A program made the position numbers and the translations under genes. Shown here one piece after another: positions 23,912 through 33,115 of a stretch of DNA of 64,000 bases. The DNA is from Mycobacterium xenopi (lineage in GTDB: Bacteria > Actinomycetota > Actinomycetes > Mycobacteriales > Mycobacteriaceae): the NCBI RefSeq assembly GCF_009936235.1, contig NZ_AP022314.1:2170001-2234000 (forward strand), given 5' to 3'. The notes below the pieces were generated by a model. It had not been told where the DNA came from and ran no database searches. It worked only from the letters and a program-made list of their open reading frames with translations. The first letter of the stretch is position 1, and each line of letters opens with the position of its first letter.

Positions 23912-25269
23912 GGCGCGACGTGACCGTCGCGGTGCTGGACCGGCTGGAATCCGCAGTCGACGAGCTGGCCGCGTTGCGGTTCGACGCGCTGACCACACCG
24001 GAGCGGTTGCTGGTGTTGGAGCGGCTGGAAAGGGTGGCTCGCCGGCTGCCGGTGGCCGGTCACGCCTTGATCAACGGGGTACGGCAGCAGGCGACGCCCG
24101 TCGAGCTGGGCGGAAAGCTGTCGCACGCGTTGGCCGACCGGCTGCGCATCACCCGCAGCGAGGCCACCCGCCGCATCCGCGAAGCCGAGGACCTCGGCGA
24201 ACGGCAGGCTTTGACTGGTGAACCGCTGCCACCGCGGCTGGTTGCCACCGCGGCCGGGCAGCGGGCCGGGAAGCTCGGCGCTGGCCACGTCGCGGTCATC
24301 CGGCGGTTCTTCGAGCAGCTGCCATGTTGGATCGACGCGACCACGCGCGAGCGAGCTGAAGCCAAGCTGGCCCGGTTGGGCGAGCAGTTTCGTCCTGATC
24401 AGCTGGCCAAGCTGGCCGATAAGCTTGCCGACTGCCTCAACCCCGACGGGCAGTTCAGTGACGAGGACCGCGCCCGGCGCCGTGGCCTGACCTTGGGCAA
24501 GCAAGACATCGACGGCATGAGCCCGATTCGCGGCTGGCTCACCCCGGCGATGCGCGCCACGGTGGAGGCGGTGTTGGCCAAACTGGCCGCGCCGGGCATG
24601 GCCAACCCCTATGACGAAAAACCCGTCGTGGACGGCACCCCCAGCGAAGACGCCGTGCGGCACGACACGCGCAGCGCCGCGCAGCGTAACCACGATGGGC
24701 TGCACGCCGGGCTGCGCGCGCTGCTGGCCAGCGGCGCGCTGGGTCTGCACAACGGGCTGCCCGCCACCATCATCGTGTCCACGACGCTGGCCGAGTTAGA
24801 GGCCGGCGCGGGCAAGGGGCTCACCGGTGGCGGCACGCTGCTGCCGATGACAGACGTGATCCGTCTGGCCCGCCACGCCAACCACTATCTGGCAATTTTC
24901 GACAAGGGTCGTGCCCTGGCGCTCTATCACACCAAACGCCTGGCCTCGCCCGGCCAGCGAATCGTGTTGTACGCCAAGGATCGCGGGTGTTCGCATCCTG
25001 GTTGCGATGTGGCCGGCTACTACTGCGAGGTTCATCATGTGACCGAATACGCCAAGTCGCGCGTCACCGACGTCAACGACCTGACATTGGGTTGCGGCGG
25101 GCATCACCCGATCGTCAAACCCGTTGGCTGGCAAACCCGCAAACGCAAAGACGGCGAGACCGAATGGATTCCACCACCGCACCTCGACCGGGGTCAACCG
25201 CGGACCAACCTGTTCCACCACCCCGAGAAACTGCTGCGAGAGGGGGACGACGAAGACGACGATCCCTAG
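23902..25269 (+). CDS. 13E12 repeat family HNH endonuclease (DUF222)
   Basis: 455 aa. The N-terminal DUF222 region has AVLDRLESAVDELAALRFDA and LRITRSEATRRIREAEDLGE. The C-terminal HNH nuclease has CSHPGCDVAGYYCEVHHVTE, then LTLGCGGHHPIVK, carrying the zinc Cys and the catalytic His residues. These repeated mycobacterial genes are mobile-intron-like HNH proteins, several of them DNA-damage induced in M. tuberculosis. The SOS box over the start codon fits that regulation. Its length is about that of intact family members and no frameshift is seen. Confidence 0.9.
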   Translation: MLSRRDVTVAVLDRLESAVDELAALRFDALTTPERLLVLERLERVARRLPVAGHALINGVRQQATPVELGGKLSHALADRLRITRSEATRRIREAEDLGERQALTGEPLPPRLVATAAGQRAGKLGAGHVAVIRRFFEQLPCWIDATTRERAEAKLARLGEQFRPDQLAKLADKLADCLNPDGQFSDEDRARRRGLTLGKQDIDGMSPIRGWLTPAMRATVEAVLAKLAAPGMANPYDEKPVVDGTPSEDAVRHDTRSAAQRNHDGLHAGLRALLASGALGLHNGLPATIIVSTTLAELEAGAGKGLTGGGTLLPMTDVIRLARHANHYLAIFDKGRALALYHTKRLASPGQRIVLYAKDRGCSHPGCDVAGYYCEVHHVTEYAKSRVTDVNDLTLGCGGHHPIVKPVGWQTRKRKDGETEWIPPPHLDRGQPRTNLFHHPEKLLREGDDEDDDP

Positions 25270-25330
25270 CCGACGGCGCTTTCGGTGAAAGCCCTCCCGT
25301 CGCTGGCCCGGTTGCCCTAACGTTGCCCGG

Positions 25331-25573
25331 GTGGAGTCACACGCAACCCCCGAACTGGTGCCCGTCGAGGCACTGCGCTCAGGTGACCCGATCACCGACG
25401 TCAACGGTGGCGGTCAGCACTACACCGTTCTGGAGTCCAAGGCGGTCAGTGACAGCTGCATCGTGTTGGAGCTCGAGTCGAAAGCCAATCACCAGCTCCG
25501 AGTGATCGAGATGTCCTTCCCCGCCGGCTACCGCGTCGGCAGATCACCTCGCCGAAATTCTGTGACGCCCTAG
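25331..25573 (+). CDS. Small hypothetical protein
   Basis: 80 aa from GTG 25331. It begins MESHATPELVPVEALRSGDP and continues as a beta-rich sequence (HYTVLESKAVSDSCIVLELE) ending basic. The alternating hydrophobic pattern suggests a small beta-barrel. I do not recognise a family. Codon use is high-GC like its neighbours. It lies between the 13E12 gene and the HD/LuxR regulator with no obvious operon partner. Confidence 0.55.
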   Translation: MESHATPELVPVEALRSGDPITDVNGGGQHYTVLESKAVSDSCIVLELESKANHQLRVIEMSFPAGYRVGRSPRRNSVTP

Positions 25574-25676
25574 TCCGCGGGGACCCACCCACGACACCTG
25601 CGGCGGTTGTCGGCTGCGGCATCAGCGGCGAAATTCAACAAGTACGTCGGCGCAACCACTTTTAGGCAAGAATCGA

Positions 25677-27271
25677 ATGGTGGTCTATGAGCCTGACGGT
25701 GTAGACCTGCGCGGGCCGGTGCTGCCCAGTCGCGCCGAGGTGCTCGCCGCGCTGTCGGTGGCGATCGATCTCGGCCTGGGTCAACCCAGCGAGCACATGC
25801 TTCGCGCGGCACTGATCGGCACCAGGATCGCCGATCGGCTGGGGCTCAGCCGGGACCAGCGTGACTGCACCTACTACACGAACCTGGTGATGTGGATCGG
25901 CTGTCACGCCGACTCGCACGAATACGCGCGGTGGTTCGGAGACGATATCGCTGTGCGCCGCGAGTCCGCATTGGTTGACTGGGCGGGCTTGCCGTATTTG
26001 CGGTTCCTGGTCAGCAATGTGGCCCGCGGTGAACCATTGATCCGCAGGCTGGCGGTGATGACAGCACTGTTCGCCAACGCGCACGGCCAGCTGGCCCGGC
26101 TGGTGCGGTCGCACTGTGCGTCGGCGACGCTGCTGGCGCAGCGCATCGGCTTAGGTGCGGACGTGCAGGCCGCACTGGCGTTTGCGTTCGAGCGCTATGA
26201 CGGCGGTGGACTACCCAACGGCGTTCGGGGCGAAGACATTCCGCTGCCGATGCGGATCGCTCAGCTTGCCGACATGGCCGAGATTCACCACCGTGCCTTC
26301 GGCATCGACGGCGCCGTCGCCATGGTCCGCCGTCGTCGGGGCGGTCAGTTCGACCCACACATCGTCGACGCGTTCCTAGAAAAGCCCCACGAGTTGTTGG
26401 CGGGGCCGCCCACCGGAGACGTCTGGGCGACGGCGTTGCGGGAGGCACCTGATCGCCAGCAACGGCTCGACGCCCATTCGCTGGACGCGCTTCTGGCCGC
26501 ACTGGGAGACTTTGTCGACCTGAAATGCCCCTTCACCCTTGGACATTCACAAGCGGTGGCCCGCCTGGTCGCGGACGCGGCCGCGGTGATGAACCTTGAT
26601 CCTTCCACGGTGGCCCTGACCCGCCACGCCGGATACGTCCACGACCTCGGCCGAATCGGGGTGTCGAACCAGATCTGGTCCGCGCCACGCCAATTGACCC
26701 CAAGTGAATTCGAGCGGGTGCGCCTGCACTCGTACTTCACCGTGCGGATTCTGCGTCAGGTCCGCGGCTTGGAGCGGGTCGCGCAGGTCGCCGGTAATCA
26801 CCATGAGCGCGTGGACGGTTCGGGCTATCCGCGTGGGCTTGCCGGAGCCGCGCTGGGTCTGCCGGATCGTCTGCTGGCCGCCGCGGTGCGCTACCAGGCC
26901 GCGTGCGAACCGCGGCCATATCGTGCCGAGCTGTCCCCCGAAGCGGCGGAACACCGCCTGCGCCAAGACGTCCAAGCCGGCCGCCTTGATGGGGTCGCTG
27001 TCGACGCCGTCCTGCACGCAGCCGGCGGCGTGCCGAGCAACCCAGTCCGCGGCCGGGCGGATTGACTGCCCGCGAAGCCGAAGTGCTCCGCCTTGTTGCG
27101 CGTGGGGCATCCAACAAGGAAATCGCAGCGGCACTGGTGATCAGCGAAAAAACCGCACGCAACCATGTCGAGCGGATCTACGCCAAGATCGGGGTGTCAA
27201 ACCGGATCGGTGCCAGCCTGTACGCGATGCAGCACGGACTCGTCGCCCCGCCGGTACCGCAGGGGAATTGA
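25677..27271 (+). pseudogene. HD/HD-GYP-like regulator with C-terminal LuxR HTH, split by a 1-nt frameshift
   Basis: From ATG 25677 the frame gives 462 aa. A degenerate HD-GYP-like half (ALAFAFERYDGGGLPNGVRG) is followed by a second HD domain with LTRHAGYVHDLGRIGVSN and AGNHHERVDGSGYPRGLAG. The frame stops at 27063-27065 after RGRAD. Overlapping in another frame, TTG 27062 begins LTAREAEVLRLVARGASNKE and IAAALVISEKTARNHVERIY, a LuxR-type HTH that ends at 27271. Restoring one G near 27059 joins them as RAGLTAREAEVL, the usual junction in HD-LuxR fusions. Possibilities are sequencing error, a real split, or coupling through the overlapping stop/start. Likely a signal-responsive transcriptional regulator. 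Confidence 0.8.
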
Positions 27272-27284
27272 GGCAAACGCCTCA
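27269..27284 (+). terminator. Short hairpin at the LuxR stop codon
   Basis: TGAGGC and GCCTCA (27269-27274, 27279-27284) are perfect 6-bp arms around AAAC, with the TGA stop inside the left arm. It may be a weak terminator; there is no U-tract. Confidence 0.3.
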
Positions 27285-27348
27285 TGTGCGGACGCTTGGC
27301 CGGGGTGAACGATGAGGTCGTCACGAAACGTTCGAGTAGGCGGATACC

Positions 27349-27378
27349 CTATTCCGCTCCGGTAGGGGAACGGAATAG
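27349..27378. promoter_or_regulatory. Inverted repeat upstream of the methyltransferase gene, candidate operator
   Basis: CTATTCCG (27349-27356) and CGGAATAG (27371-27378) are perfect 8-bp arms with a 14-nt centre, 36 nt before ATG 27415. No dedicated regulator is adjacent except the HD/LuxR protein just upstream. Confidence 0.45.
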
Positions 27379-27414
27379 TGGACGAGGCAGGGGCGGGTGA
27401 GGAGGCGCAGGGAC

Positions 27415-28197
27415 ATGACGAAGGTCAATCGCACATTGGCGATCAGCTATGGGGTGGTTAGCTACCTGATGTTCATTGTGTCCTTCCTGTATGCCATTGG
27501 GTTCGTTGGTGGCATCGTCGTCCCGCGCACTGTTGACCACGCCGTGACGGCTCCCGTCGGCCAGGCAGTGGTGGTGAACTCGCTGCTGCTGGGCCTGTTC
27601 GCCGTCCAGCACAGCGTGATGGCCCGGCCGGCGTTCAAACGGTGGTGGACGCGGTTCGTGCCGCCGCCGGTGGAGCGAAGCACTTACGTGCTGCTGGCGA
27701 GTCTGGCGCTGCTATTGCTGTATTGGCAGTGGCGCTCGATGCCCGCCCAGATTTGGGACGTGCGGTCGCCCGCCGCCCGGTCTGCGGTGTGGGCGGTGTT
27801 TTGGGTCGGTTGGCTGATCGTGTTTGCGTCAACGTTCATGGTCAGTCACTTCGACCTCTTCGGCCTGCGGCAGGTGTATCTGGCGTGGCGTGGTGAACCG
27901 TACACCGACATCGGTTTTCGCTCACCGCTGCTGTATCGGGTGGTGCGCCACCCGCTGATGCTCGGCTTCATCATCGCCCTTTGGGCGATCCCGACGATGA
28001 CGGCCGGGCACTTATTTTTCGCGGCGGCCAGTACCGTGTACATCCTGATCGCCGTGCAATTCGAGGAACGCGATCTGGTTGCGGCGCTGGGCGCACAATA
28101 CCGCGACTATCGCCGTCGCGTGCCGATGCTGCTACCGCTGCCGCGACCGCGGCACAAGCAGCCCCGGGCTGGCCAGGCGCAGCCCGAAATGCGCTGA
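27415..28197 (+). CDS. Methanethiol S-methyltransferase-like (MddA/NnrU family) membrane protein
   Basis: 260 aa from ATG 27415, behind a GAGGAGG-rich leader. It has about six hydrophobic segments: ISYGVVSYLMFIVSFLYAIG; VVVNSLLLGLFAVQHSVMAR; YVLLASLALLLLYWQW; AVWAVFWVGWLIVFASTF; FIIALWAIPTMTAG; and one more. The C-terminal YRVVRHPLMLGFIIALW and QFEERDLVAALGAQYRDYRR are the SAM-binding ICMT-like motifs of the MddA/NnrU family. MddA makes dimethyl sulfide from methanethiol; that activity is inferred only from family resemblance. Confidence 0.78.
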   Translation: MTKVNRTLAISYGVVSYLMFIVSFLYAIGFVGGIVVPRTVDHAVTAPVGQAVVVNSLLLGLFAVQHSVMARPAFKRWWTRFVPPPVERSTYVLLASLALLLLYWQWRSMPAQIWDVRSPAARSAVWAVFWVGWLIVFASTFMVSHFDLFGLRQVYLAWRGEPYTDIGFRSPLLYRVVRHPLMLGFIIALWAIPTMTAGHLFFAAASTVYILIAVQFEERDLVAALGAQYRDYRRRVPMLLPLPRPRHKQPRAGQAQPEMR

Positions 28198-28218
28198 GGT
28201 GTCCTCCCGTTGTCGAGG

Positions 28219-28629
28219 TCATCGGCGGCCGGTGCGGCGGCGGGTGTCCAGCGCGTAGGCTCCCGCGCCGACGAACACCAGCAGCAGAAATCCGAAGCAG
28301 TACAGCACCGCTAGCTCACCCTGGTTGACGATCGGCCAGAACCCATGCGGGAAGTGCTGGCTGAAGTACGCGTACGCCATCTCCCCGCACGCCACGAAGG
28401 CAGCGAGCCGGGTCAACAGGCCGACGATGATCAGCCCGGCGGTGACGGTTTCGATCCAGCCCGCGTAGTAGAACGGCCACTCGCCGACCGGGACGGTGGG
28501 CCCCACCGGCCAGCCGATCAGCTTCGACAGGCCGTGGCATAAAAACAGCAGCCCGAACACCACCCGGAACAGCGCCACGGCCACCGGCGAGTACGGGTTG
28601 AGCCTGGCCTCGAGGTTGCGCGTCGTCAT
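28219..28629 (-). CDS. DoxX family membrane protein
   Basis: 136 aa with four predicted helices: VAVALFRVVFGLLFLCHGLS, IETVTAGLIIVGLLTRLAAF, YAYFSQHFPHGFWPIVNQGE, and LAVLYCFGFLLLVFVGAG. The FRVVFGLLFLCHGLSKLIGW start is the DoxX signature. In mycobacteria a DoxX protein works with SseA and SodA against oxidative and thiol stress, but those partners are not here. It is divergent from the TetR gene, and the 27-bp operator lies between them. Confidence 0.85.
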   Translation of the reverse strand: MTTRNLEARLNPYSPVAVALFRVVFGLLFLCHGLSKLIGWPVGPTVPVGEWPFYYAGWIETVTAGLIIVGLLTRLAAFVACGEMAYAYFSQHFPHGFWPIVNQGELAVLYCFGFLLLVFVGAGAYALDTRRRTGRR

Positions 28630-28695
28630 GCGATGACGATACGGCTACACATCTCTGCATGCCGAGGTACGGCACCGGCGCACCAGACATCTTTG

Positions 28696-28722
28696 TTGAC
28701 GACTGTCATTGACAGTAGTCAA
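28696..28722. promoter_or_regulatory. 27-bp operator palindrome overlapping the TetR promoter
   Basis: TTGACGACTGTCA and TGACAGTAGTCAA match at 12 of 13 positions around a single T at 28709. The right half contains the -35 TTGACA (28709-28714). With an 18-nt spacer and -10 TAGGGT at 28733-28738, 6 nt before ATG 28745, the promoter looks strong. Autorepression by the TetR protein is the simplest reading. Confidence 0.75.
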
Positions 28723-28738
28723 TGAAATGCCGTAGGGT
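28709..28738 (+). promoter_or_regulatory. Promoter of the TetR/ferritin-like operon
   Basis: Consensus -35 TTGACA (28709-28714), an 18-nt spacer, and -10 TAGGGT (28733-28738), then 6 nt to ATG 28745 (leaderless). Confidence 0.65.
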
Positions 28739-28744
28739 CCCTGT

Positions 28745-29350
28745 ATGGCGTCAGCACGCGCATCGGCGGCGGCTAGATCCCCGCGGGGCGTCCGCGAAAT
28801 TCGACGGCTCGAAACCCGGGCACGCCTTTTTGACGCCGCGTTGGCCGAGATAGCCCGGCGCGGAGTCGGCGAAGCTGATGTCAGTGCCATCGCCGCGGCA
28901 GCGGGCGTGGTGAGAGGCACGTTCTATTTCCACTTCCCGACGAAAGAACACGTCCTCATCGAGCTCGAGCGCAACGAGGAGACCCGCATCATCGGTGAAC
29001 TTCGCGACGCTACGGGCGATCTGCGGTCAATCCTGTTACGGCTTGTGCATCACGTGCTCGACGCCGAACGCCGGTTAGGGTCGGTCGTTTTCCGGGACAT
29101 GCTGGGGTTGCATTTCTCGGCGACGCATCCGGCCGACGACAAGTTGGCGCAACACCCCGTGGGGGAGTTTCTCGTAACCGTGATCAGCCGGGCACAAGAG
29201 GCCGGGCAGGTCTCTTCGGACGCTGACGCTGAGGAACTCGCGATGTTCTTCCTGACTGGACTGTTCGCGCTCTTGGCCACGGGAGCACACGATTTCGCGC
29301 TGTTAAGTCGTTATGTGACAACGATTGTCGACGGAATGGAGAAACGATGA
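28745..29350 (+). CDS. TetR/AcrR family transcriptional regulator
   Basis: 201 aa. The N-terminal HTH is clear: TRARLFDAALAEIARRGVGE, then ADVSAIAAAAGVVRGTFYFH and FPTKEHVLIELE. The C-terminal ligand domain is helical (FLTGLFALLATGAHDF). A 27-bp palindrome overlaps its own -35, so it is probably autoregulated, and it may also control the divergent doxX. It shares an ATGA overlap with the ferritin-like gene, so repressor and enzyme are co-transcribed. Confidence 0.92.
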   Translation: MASARASAAARSPRGVREIRRLETRARLFDAALAEIARRGVGEADVSAIAAAAGVVRGTFYFHFPTKEHVLIELERNEETRIIGELRDATGDLRSILLRLVHHVLDAERRLGSVVFRDMLGLHFSATHPADDKLAQHPVGEFLVTVISRAQEAGQVSSDADAEELAMFFLTGLFALLATGAHDFALLSRYVTTIVDGMEKR

Positions 29351-30171
29351 AACCTTCGGGCATCGACGGGTATCGAGATTTTTTGGCCCGGCGCGACGGT
29401 GAAGCCGATCTACTCAATCGGCGGTTAACGAATCGCGAACGGTTCTTTCATGAGCTTGAGGCGAACCCGTTGCGATCAGCCCATCCCGCCGACCGTTCGG
29501 CTTTCCTTCGCAACCTGCGCCGCCGGCGCCCCGAACCGGGTCTGGACAAGAAAATGCTGTTCCTGCTGGCGACCGCGAAACTGAATCAGGCGGAGCGGTT
29601 CGGGGTCGGACTCGGGGAAACCTACGGGCGCAACAGTGATGAGAGTCTGCCGCCCGAGAACGTCTACCTCGAACTTGAAGAGCACTACCACACCCGGCTG
29701 CTGGCGTACGTGCTTGACATGTTCGACCTGACATTCCAAGTGGTCCCGCCGCCGTTTGTGATCCGGCAGTTCGTCAAGACAGGCGTGTTCTTGCCTGAGC
29801 GGCTTCGCTTCAGCTTCGTCGGTGCCGCGGAGATGGCGGGCTGCATCATGTTCGACGAACTGCGCCGCATCGGCATCGAGCTCTTCGCCGACGAGCCCGA
29901 GGTCGCCCGGCGAATCGATCTGCTCTACAGCGAGATCCTCACCGACGAAATCGGCCACGTCGGCTACTGCGCATCGCGCTGCACCCGCGCAGAACGGGCG
30001 ATCATGCGCCGAATCTATCCCTTCGTCGGACGACTGTTCGCCCGCCAGACCGCCGAGATCAGTCTGCTAGTCGACCCGAAAGCCTTGCATGCACGACTCG
30101 ACCGGCCCTTCGATGTCGAGGAACTCACCGCCGACCTGGACAACGAGACGTATCTCGTCACCCACCCGTGA
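29347..30171 (+). CDS. Possible ferritin-like diiron protein of unknown function
   Basis: 274 aa, mostly alpha-helical, with no family I can name. Two ExxH motifs fit a four-helix diiron site: LELEEHYHTRLLAYVLDMF (Glu112, His115) and YSEILTDEIGHVGYCASRC (Glu201, His204). Extra Glu in NQAERFGVGL (Glu83) and VGAAEMAGCIMFDEL (Glu162/Glu171) could complete it. This suggests a redox or oxygenase activity, but it is inference. The gene is coupled to the TetR regulator through ATGA and follows a controllable promoter, so its substrate may be the TetR ligand. Confidence 0.7.
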   Translation: MKPSGIDGYRDFLARRDGEADLLNRRLTNRERFFHELEANPLRSAHPADRSAFLRNLRRRRPEPGLDKKMLFLLATAKLNQAERFGVGLGETYGRNSDESLPPENVYLELEEHYHTRLLAYVLDMFDLTFQVVPPPFVIRQFVKTGVFLPERLRFSFVGAAEMAGCIMFDELRRIGIELFADEPEVARRIDLLYSEILTDEIGHVGYCASRCTRAERAIMRRIYPFVGRLFARQTAEISLLVDPKALHARLDRPFDVEELTADLDNETYLVTHP

Positions 30172-30214
30172 GGGGTGTCGGCGGCAGGCCGCCAGGCGCA
30201 GCGCGTCAGCTGGC

Positions 30215-31651
<1,437 letters not shown>

Positions 31652-31652
31652 C

Positions 31653-31715
31653 GAAGCGCTCTCCTTTACTGCGGGCTGCGAGTCTAATGCGGTCATTGAA
31701 GCGCTCTCCTTTACT
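31653..31715 (-). repeat. 45-bp-spaced duplication of the glnA1 ribosome-binding segment
   Basis: An 18-bp segment that includes AAAGGAGAGCGCTTC (minus strand) occurs identically at 31653-31670 and 31698-31715. The first lies before GTG 31651 and the second before ATG 31696. The 45-nt spacing keeps both starts in frame. Confidence 0.85.
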
Positions 31716-31841
31716 GGCCCTGGCCCTTGCACTGGTGGCCCGACCGAACGCTATGGATGCGATGTTGCCCAAGAGTCAACCCCATGTTGCGCTGACGTTA
31801 CGCGCCCGCGCAGCCTGGCCTTACGGCGGGTAGCCCGACCG

Positions 31842-31847
31842 TATTGT
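31842..31847 (+). promoter_or_regulatory. -10 element TATTGT for the RDD protein gene
   Basis: TATTGT, 6 nt, ATG 31854: leaderless spacing. Confidence 0.55.
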
Positions 31848-31853
31848 GGGCGC

Positions 31854-32315
31854 ATGGCCCGCAGCATCTCGTCGTGGCTGTCCGGTCCGGTGAACGCCGA
31901 CGGCCGGCGGCCGCGCTATCCCGGTCAGTCGCTGGGCTTGCCCGAAGGCGGCCCGGGTTCGCTGGCCCGCATGGGCCGGCGGTTGGCGGCGTTGCTGGTC
32001 GATTGGCTGATCGCTTACGGCCTGGCGGCACTGGCGATGACGCTGGGCTGGGTCACCTTGTCGTCGCTGTCGACCGCGGTGTTGCTGATTTGGTTCGTGA
32101 TAGGCGCGGCGGCGGTGCGACTCTTCGGTTTCACACCGGGGCAGCTCGCGCTGGGGCTGGCGGTGGTGGCTCTCGACGGGCGCTCCCATGTCGGGCTGGG
32201 CCGCGCCGTGGTGCGTGGCATGCTGATCGCGCTGGTGGTGCCCCCGTTGTTCACCGACGCCGACGGCCGCGGGCTGCAGGACCGGGTGACGGGCACCGCG
32301 GTGGTGCGGCGGTAA
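31854..32315 (+). CDS. RDD-domain membrane protein (Rv2219A-like)
   Basis: 153 aa from ATG 31854. The RDD motif is visible as MGRRLAALLVDWLIAYGLAA with Arg-Asp-type residues, then helices TLSSLSTAVLLIWFVIGAAA and MLIALVVPPLF. GFTPGQLALGLAVVALDGR is the usual RDD connecting loop, and DRVTGTAVVRR the terminal conserved piece. Function is not established; some RDD proteins are transporters. It is divergent from glnA1 and converges with the DUF4191 gene, the same neighbours as in M. tuberculosis. Confidence 0.88.
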   Translation: MARSISSWLSGPVNADGRRPRYPGQSLGLPEGGPGSLARMGRRLAALLVDWLIAYGLAALAMTLGWVTLSSLSTAVLLIWFVIGAAAVRLFGFTPGQLALGLAVVALDGRSHVGLGRAVVRGMLIALVVPPLFTDADGRGLQDRVTGTAVVRR

Positions 32316-32337
32316 GCGCGGCAACCAGGCAGAAAGG

Positions 32338-33090
32338 CTATCGGCGGCGCACGGTGCGCTGGACGCCACGCAGCTTGCCGGCGGTCGGCATCGGCCCCTT
32401 CGGCATGGCTGCCGCGCCGGCTCGCGACCCGAGAGCGCTAAGCCGCGACTCCAACGAGTCCAGTTGTTTCCCGGTGATATTCGCCGGCAGCCGGGCGAGA
32501 TGACGCTCCAGCCGGGCCAGCGGGACCTCGCCGTCGCCGTTGCCGACGACGATGTCGTAGATCGGCACGTCACCCACGAGTCGCGCGGTGCGCTTTTTCT
32601 CCTGGGCCAGCAGCGGCTTGACGCGGGCCGGTGAACCTTCGCCGACCAGGATGACGCCGGGGCGGCCGATCACCCGGTGTACCGCGTCGAAGTGACCGGT
32701 GGCGGCCACGCCCGGGGTCACGCGCCACTTGCCGCGCAGGTTTTCCAACACCCACGCCGCGGCACCGGTTTGGCCTTCCGCCTTGCGGTACACCGACCGC
32801 TGGGCGCGCCGCCCGAAGATGATGAACGCCACCAGCGCGCCCAGCACCACGCCGAGCACGCTCATCATCAGCGTGCTGAACCCGCCGGCCGCCACTCCGG
32901 CCGCCACCGACGCGCCGACGATCAGCACGAACGCGCTGATCATGTAGGGCAGCAGCCGCTTGTCTTCCTTGCGCTGGATGGTGAACGCCTGCCATAGCTG
33001 ACGCCGGCGCTCCCTGGCGGCGGCCTTGCGGGCGGCCTTGGCTTCGGCCCTGGCGGCCTTGCTCGCCGCGGAATTGCGGGATTTTGCCAT
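32338..33090 (-). CDS. DUF4191 membrane protein (Rv2219-like)
   Basis: 250 aa from ATG 33090. It starts with a charged coiled segment (SKAARAEAKAARKAAARERR), then two helices (YMISAFVLIVGASVAAGVAA and LMMSVLGVVLGALVAFIIFG). The cytosolic domain follows (RVTPGVAATGHFDAVHRVIG, RPGVILVGEGSPARVKPLL). The domain is widespread in actinobacteria and its role is unknown. The upstream TATCCT (minus strand 33099-33104) 8 nt before ATG suggests a leaderless start. It is immediately downstream of lipA. Confidence 0.88.
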   Translation of the reverse strand: MAKSRNSAASKAARAEAKAARKAAARERRRQLWQAFTIQRKEDKRLLPYMISAFVLIVGASVAAGVAAGGFSTLMMSVLGVVLGALVAFIIFGRRAQRSVYRKAEGQTGAAAWVLENLRGKWRVTPGVAATGHFDAVHRVIGRPGVILVGEGSPARVKPLLAQEKKRTARLVGDVPIYDIVVGNGDGEVPLARLERHLARLPANITGKQLDSLESRLSALGSRAGAAAMPKGPMPTAGKLRGVQRTVRRR

Positions 33091-33098
33091 GATCCCCA

Positions 33099-33104
33099 AG
33101 GATA
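33099..33104 (-). promoter_or_regulatory. -10 element TATCCT for the DUF4191 gene
   Basis: Minus-strand TATCCT, 8 nt, ATG 33090, in the 25-nt gap downstream of lipA. Confidence 0.4.
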
Positions 33105-33115
33105 CGGAAACCTGC

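Noticed and set aside
27284..27400. MCGRLAGVNDE frame resembling the start of an SRAP (YedK-like) peptidase
   Set aside because: Only the first four residues fit; the rest is unlike the family and stops soon. Probably chance.
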